Source: Microbacterium sp. cf046 (GTDB lineage: Bacteria; Actinomycetota; Actinomycetes; Actinomycetales; Microbacteriaceae). From it: a DNA stretch of 64,000 bases. Where the stretch lies: positions 1,233,320 to 1,297,319 of the forward strand of contig NZ_FOZJ01000003.1 of the NCBI RefSeq assembly GCF_900114345.1, written 5' to 3'. Under the pieces are notes generated by a model. That model was not told where the DNA came from. It did no database searches and worked only from the letters and a program-made list of their open reading frames with translations. Positions 61,472 to 64,000 of this stretch are shown here, in pieces (positions within the stretch are counted from its first letter, which is position 1; every line of letters starts with the position of its first letter). The translations under genes and the position numbers were made by a program.

Positions 61472-62671
61472 TCACCCTGGTGTGGGCGTCTTGTTCTTGA
61501 TCGGGGGCGGCGGCGCGTCGGCAGCTTGGGTAGATGGGTGCACGGGTCTGAAGGGGATGGATGTTGCGAGCCCGAGCACCATGATGGAACAGAGTGCGAG
61601 AGTTCCCGCCCACGCGCCGCGCGGGTCGTTGAACGAGATGCGGCCCTCGCTGATCAGCGGAGTGAAGGCAACCAGGGCGACCGCCGCCGCGGCCGCGATG
61701 ACGCCGATGACAGCGCGTAGCCACGCGCGCCCGCGGCCGCCGAAGGCGTAGCCGAGGCCGATGGCGATGATCGCGACGGCCATTCCGGCTGTGCCGATGC
61801 CCTGCGCGAGTGCCGCGAGAGTCCCCGGCACGGTGAGGGGGGACAGACCCAAGATGAGAGGCGACAATGCGAGCCACCGCCAGTGCGGCCGACCGCCGGT
61901 GCGGCGGATGTGGTCCGCCCAGCCAAGCAGACCGCCGACGATTCCTGCGCCGCCTAGCACGGCGCCGAAGGTCGCGTACCAGCCGAACGTGGACTCGGGA
62001 CCCGCAATCTCCGCCATGAAGGCCCGGAATCCGGCGGCCCAGGTGATCCCGAGGAATGCGCCAATGAGGATGCTCAGAGCCGCTGCGCGCGCTCGCGGCC
62101 GGCCGGCGCGGGCGTCGGCGTGGATAGGTCCGGTGTTCATTTCACGGCTTTCTTCGACTTCAAGCTGTTTGGCGGCGGCACCCGCCAGCGGTCTATTGTT
62201 TGCTGGCCCCTGGGGCGAAACCGTGCTGTTCTGCGCTGCGGCCGATGCGAAGATCGCAGCGAGTCGGGCCTCATCTCGAGTCGCGTCGCGCGCCATCAGC
62301 AGACGCAGGATCGGCTCGAGCACCCGCCAGGCGCCTTGGGCGGTGAACTGCATCCTGCTGATCAGCCGCGTGCCCTCCGCGACGGGCTCGACGACGTACG
62401 AGGCGCGGCCGGACAGCCAGGCGCCGGGCACTTCGAACTCCACCAGGTGCCCAGGCTCGAACCGCACGAATCGATTGCGACTGGTGAGAACTCTGCCAGC
62501 AAAGATGCGAGTGAACTCGTGCTCAGTTCCGACCCCGAGAGGTCCCGACGTCAGTCGACGCACCTGATGGAGCCCCGACTGCCAGCGCGGGGCATTCGTC
62601 TGGTCGGCGACGAACCGGAATACCGCGTCGGCCTCTCCCGCGAGCACCTTCCGCGTCGTCACGTTGAACAT
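61472..62671 (-). CDS. SRPBCC domain fused to a multi-helix membrane domain
   Basis: A 399-residue protein. Residues 1-145 are an SRPBCC (polyketide-cyclase-like, START) domain: VFRFVADQTNAPRWQSGLHQ, ending FTAQGAWRVLEPILRLLM. A charged linker (AAAKQLEVEESREMNTGPIH) leads to a membrane domain with about six helices, whose first half matches the small protein at 46388. The linker Met (in REMNTG) could be a separate start, so this may be two genes fused in frame. GGAGG lies before the start at 62671. Divergent from a TetR regulator, which probably controls it. Confidence 0.72.
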   Translation of the reverse strand: MFNVTTRKVLAGEADAVFRFVADQTNAPRWQSGLHQVRRLTSGPLGVGTEHEFTRIFAGRVLTSRNRFVRFEPGHLVEFEVPGAWLSGRASYVVEPVAEGTRLISRMQFTAQGAWRVLEPILRLLMARDATRDEARLAAIFASAAAQNSTVSPQGPANNRPLAGAAAKQLEVEESREMNTGPIHADARAGRPRARAAALSILIGAFLGITWAAGFRAFMAEIAGPESTFGWYATFGAVLGGAGIVGGLLGWADHIRRTGGRPHWRWLALSPLILGLSPLTVPGTLAALAQGIGTAGMAVAIIAIGLGYAFGGRGRAWLRAVIGVIAAAAAVALVAFTPLISEGRISFNDPRGAWAGTLALCSIMVLGLATSIPFRPVHPSTQAADAPPPPIKNKTPTPG

Positions 62672-62691
62672 ACACGCCTCCTCTGGAGGAA

Positions 62692-62716
62692 AACACTAGA
62701 GCACTACTCTAGTGTT
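62692..62716. promoter_or_regulatory. TetR-type operator
   Basis: AACACTAGAG (62692-62701) and CTCTAGTGTT (62707-62716) form a perfect 10-bp inverted repeat with a 5-base spacer, between the divergent SRPBCC-membrane and tetR-type genes. Confidence 0.85.
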
Positions 62717-62721
62717 GACAA
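62693..62721 (-). promoter_or_regulatory. Promoter of the SRPBCC-membrane gene
   Basis: On the minus strand TTGTCA (62716-62721) and TAGTGT (62693-62698) are 17 bases apart. The operator fills the spacer and the -10 box, so binding of the regulator would block RNA polymerase. Confidence 0.55.
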
Positions 62722-62732
62722 GCAATATAGTG

Positions 62733-63374
62733 ATGCCCATGGGTGTTGTCAACGGATCGGCTCGGCGAGAGCAGACGCGGCTGACCCGCCGACGCATCCT
62801 GGACGCAGCCACAGCGGAGTTCGTCTCCAAGGGCTATCACGGAGCAACGATCACCGCCATCGCGCGGCGAGCCGAAGTCGCTCCGCAGACGGTGTACTTC
62901 GTGTTCCACAACAAGCCGGAGCTGATCAGCGCGGTCATCGATGACGCCGTTCTCGGCGTGGACGCGACGCCCCCCGAGGCGAGTGCCTGGTGGGAGGAGA
63001 TGCGCGCCGCGGCCACCGCCGCCGACGCACTGGTCGCCTTCGTGCAAGGCGCTGCACCCCTGCTCGAGCGGGCCGCCTTCGTCTCGGTGGTGCTGAAAGC
63101 GGGCTCTCTCGCTGACACTGAGGTTCAAGCGATCCAGGACAAGCACGACCGGATGCAGGAAGCAGGTTACCGCCAGGTCATCGACACAGTCGCCGCGAAA
63201 GGGCCGCTCCGCGCCGACCTGACCCCCGCGACCGCCACCGATGCGCTGCTCCTGCTCTGCGGCGACAGCACCTACGTGCAACTCCGCCACGACCGGCAGT
63301 GGACCCAGGCTCAGATCGTCGCCTTCCTCACCCGGGTAGTCGTCGACTCCCTTCTCGACGATCCGAGCCGTTGA
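62733..63374 (+). CDS. TetR family transcriptional regulator
   Basis: A 213-residue regulator. The helix-turn-helix reads RRRILDAATAEFVSKGYHGA, ITAIARRAEVAPQTVYFVFH, then NKPELISAVIDDAV, the usual TetR N-terminus; the rest is a helical ligand-binding domain. Start candidates ATG 62733 and ATG 62739 lie shortly after the operator; no clear ribosome-binding site is visible, so the message may be leaderless. It should repress the divergent gene and itself. Confidence 0.88.
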   Translation: MPMGVVNGSARREQTRLTRRRILDAATAEFVSKGYHGATITAIARRAEVAPQTVYFVFHNKPELISAVIDDAVLGVDATPPEASAWWEEMRAAATAADALVAFVQGAAPLLERAAFVSVVLKAGSLADTEVQAIQDKHDRMQEAGYRQVIDTVAAKGPLRADLTPATATDALLLLCGDSTYVQLRHDRQWTQAQIVAFLTRVVVDSLLDDPSR

Positions 63375-63859
63375 GCCAGAGCTACGGCCGTGGATTACTG
63401 GACCGCGGTGCCCGACCGACGCTTGCTCCACACGCCTGAGAAGCCTGTCCAACATGTCCGAGTGACCGCACGCCGGCCCCGGTCATGACTTCGTCGCCTC
63501 ACCGTTCTGAGGCCCGTCCTGCCCGGCATCTACAACCTCGCCGTGAAGTGACCGGCGGACTACTGGTCGGCCTCACATCCACCTGACCCCAGCAACCCGT
63601 ATGGCGGTCCGTCAGTGGCGCTGTTTATCGCGTGCGGCACGGAGCGACGGGCTCGTGCCTCGCGGCGTTAGATGGGCGGGTGGCTGGGCGGTTCGCGGCG
63701 GCCCAAAAGCCGGTCGTTGTGTGAGCAGACGTGGGGGAGTGTGCTGCTGGATTTCGAGAACGTCATCTGCTAAGTCTGGCTGAGACTATCTGTCCGCTAG
63801 CGAAAGGGCTCAGCGCCTGCGATGCCTGCGAACGATCGCGCCAACGCCGAGATGTCCGC
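63375..63859. other. 485-bp region without a supported gene
   Basis: Interrupted frames only. A 60-residue frame at 63601-63783 is rich in Arg, Gly and Cys and has no motif. The GTCCTGCCC-led stretch near 63516-63552 reads VLPGIYNLAVK then stop, which could be the end of a lost gene, but it is too short to call. Confidence 0.5.
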
Positions 63860-64000
63860 ATGACGGATGATGCTGGTGCTCACCTGGGCGGTGCCGCCGT
63901 TTCTCGCCGATCCACCGCCCAGATACGTACCGGGAGGGTCGGCTGGATCGTCTGGTTGATCCTGCTGCTCGCGACCGGGTGGCAGGTGATGAATGCATTC
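63860..64000 (+). CDS. N-terminus of a membrane protein, cut by the window end
   Basis: From ATG 63860 the frame is open to the end of the window (47 codons). A polar start (MTDDAGAHLGGAAVSRRSTA) is followed by a hydrophobic helix (WIVWLILLLATGWQVMNAF). Probably the first transmembrane helix of a larger protein. No strong ribosome-binding site is seen. Confidence 0.5.
   Translation, partial: MTDDAGAHLGGAAVSRRSTAQIRTGRVGWIVWLILLLATGWQVMNAF

Noticed and set aside
62715..62730. Plus-strand promoter from TTGACA at 62715
   Set aside because: The nearest AT-rich -10-like word (TATAG) is only 5 bases downstream, and nothing fits at 16-18 bases.
63601..63783. 60-residue plus-strand frame rich in Arg, Gly, Cys
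   Set aside because: Composition is typical of non-coding high-GC DNA; no start signal.

Overview
The window is high-GC DNA with dense, often four-base-overlapping genes (ATGA or GTGA), frequent GTG starts and an actinobacterial gene set: a class Ib nrdHIEF operon, F420-type oxidoreductases, and a binding-protein sugar transporter with no ATPase of its own. I infer an actinomycete, most likely Microbacteriaceae (Microbacterium-like). Two degenerate dispersed palindromes (inside hutI and between nrdE and nrdF) look like repeats I associate with that group. I saw no rRNA, tRNA, CRISPR array, insertion sequence or phage gene.

Region by region. 1-2.2 kb: the end of a VTC-domain protein and a large carbohydrate-binding lipoprotein. 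2.3-4.6 kb: a leucine-dehydrogenase-family enzyme and two small genes. 4.5-11 kb: a sugar-uptake operon (debranching enzyme, two permeases, binding protein) divergent from a LacI regulator, with three matching 14-bp operators and a promoter. 11-14.2 kb: a secreted M14 carboxypeptidase. 14.3-21 kb: histidine utilisation, with an IclR regulator divergent from hutH-hutU-hutI and a convergent hutG-like gene; together these would convert histidine to glutamate. 21-27.4 kb: housekeeping and membrane genes, a secreted intradiol dioxygenase-like lipoprotein and an MFS transporter. 27.4-31.7 kb: the ribonucleotide reductase operon, with NrdR-like and DnaA-like sites in front.

31.8-45.5 kb is a mixed region: a UGT-type glycosyltransferase divergent from an AraC regulator, DHFR-family and YdeI-like genes, a DUF1254 protein, gnd-zwf of the oxidative pentose phosphate pathway, a divergent YrdC-like protein, a probable DUF1003 remnant, a hydrolase lipoprotein, and a MacB-like ABC pair divergent from a two-component system. 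45.5-64 kb has an accessory character: many single small genes, truncated paralogs, gene remnants and long gaps. It carries two related Cys-motif secreted proteins, an IMPase homolog lacking two metal ligands, a DUF4062-STAND-TPR protein (the best candidate for an undescribed, possibly defensive, function), and an SRPBCC-membrane fusion divergent from a TetR regulator with a near-perfect operator.

All functional names come from reading the translations and recalled family motifs; no search was run. Starts were chosen from ribosome-binding sites, overlaps and family N-termini.
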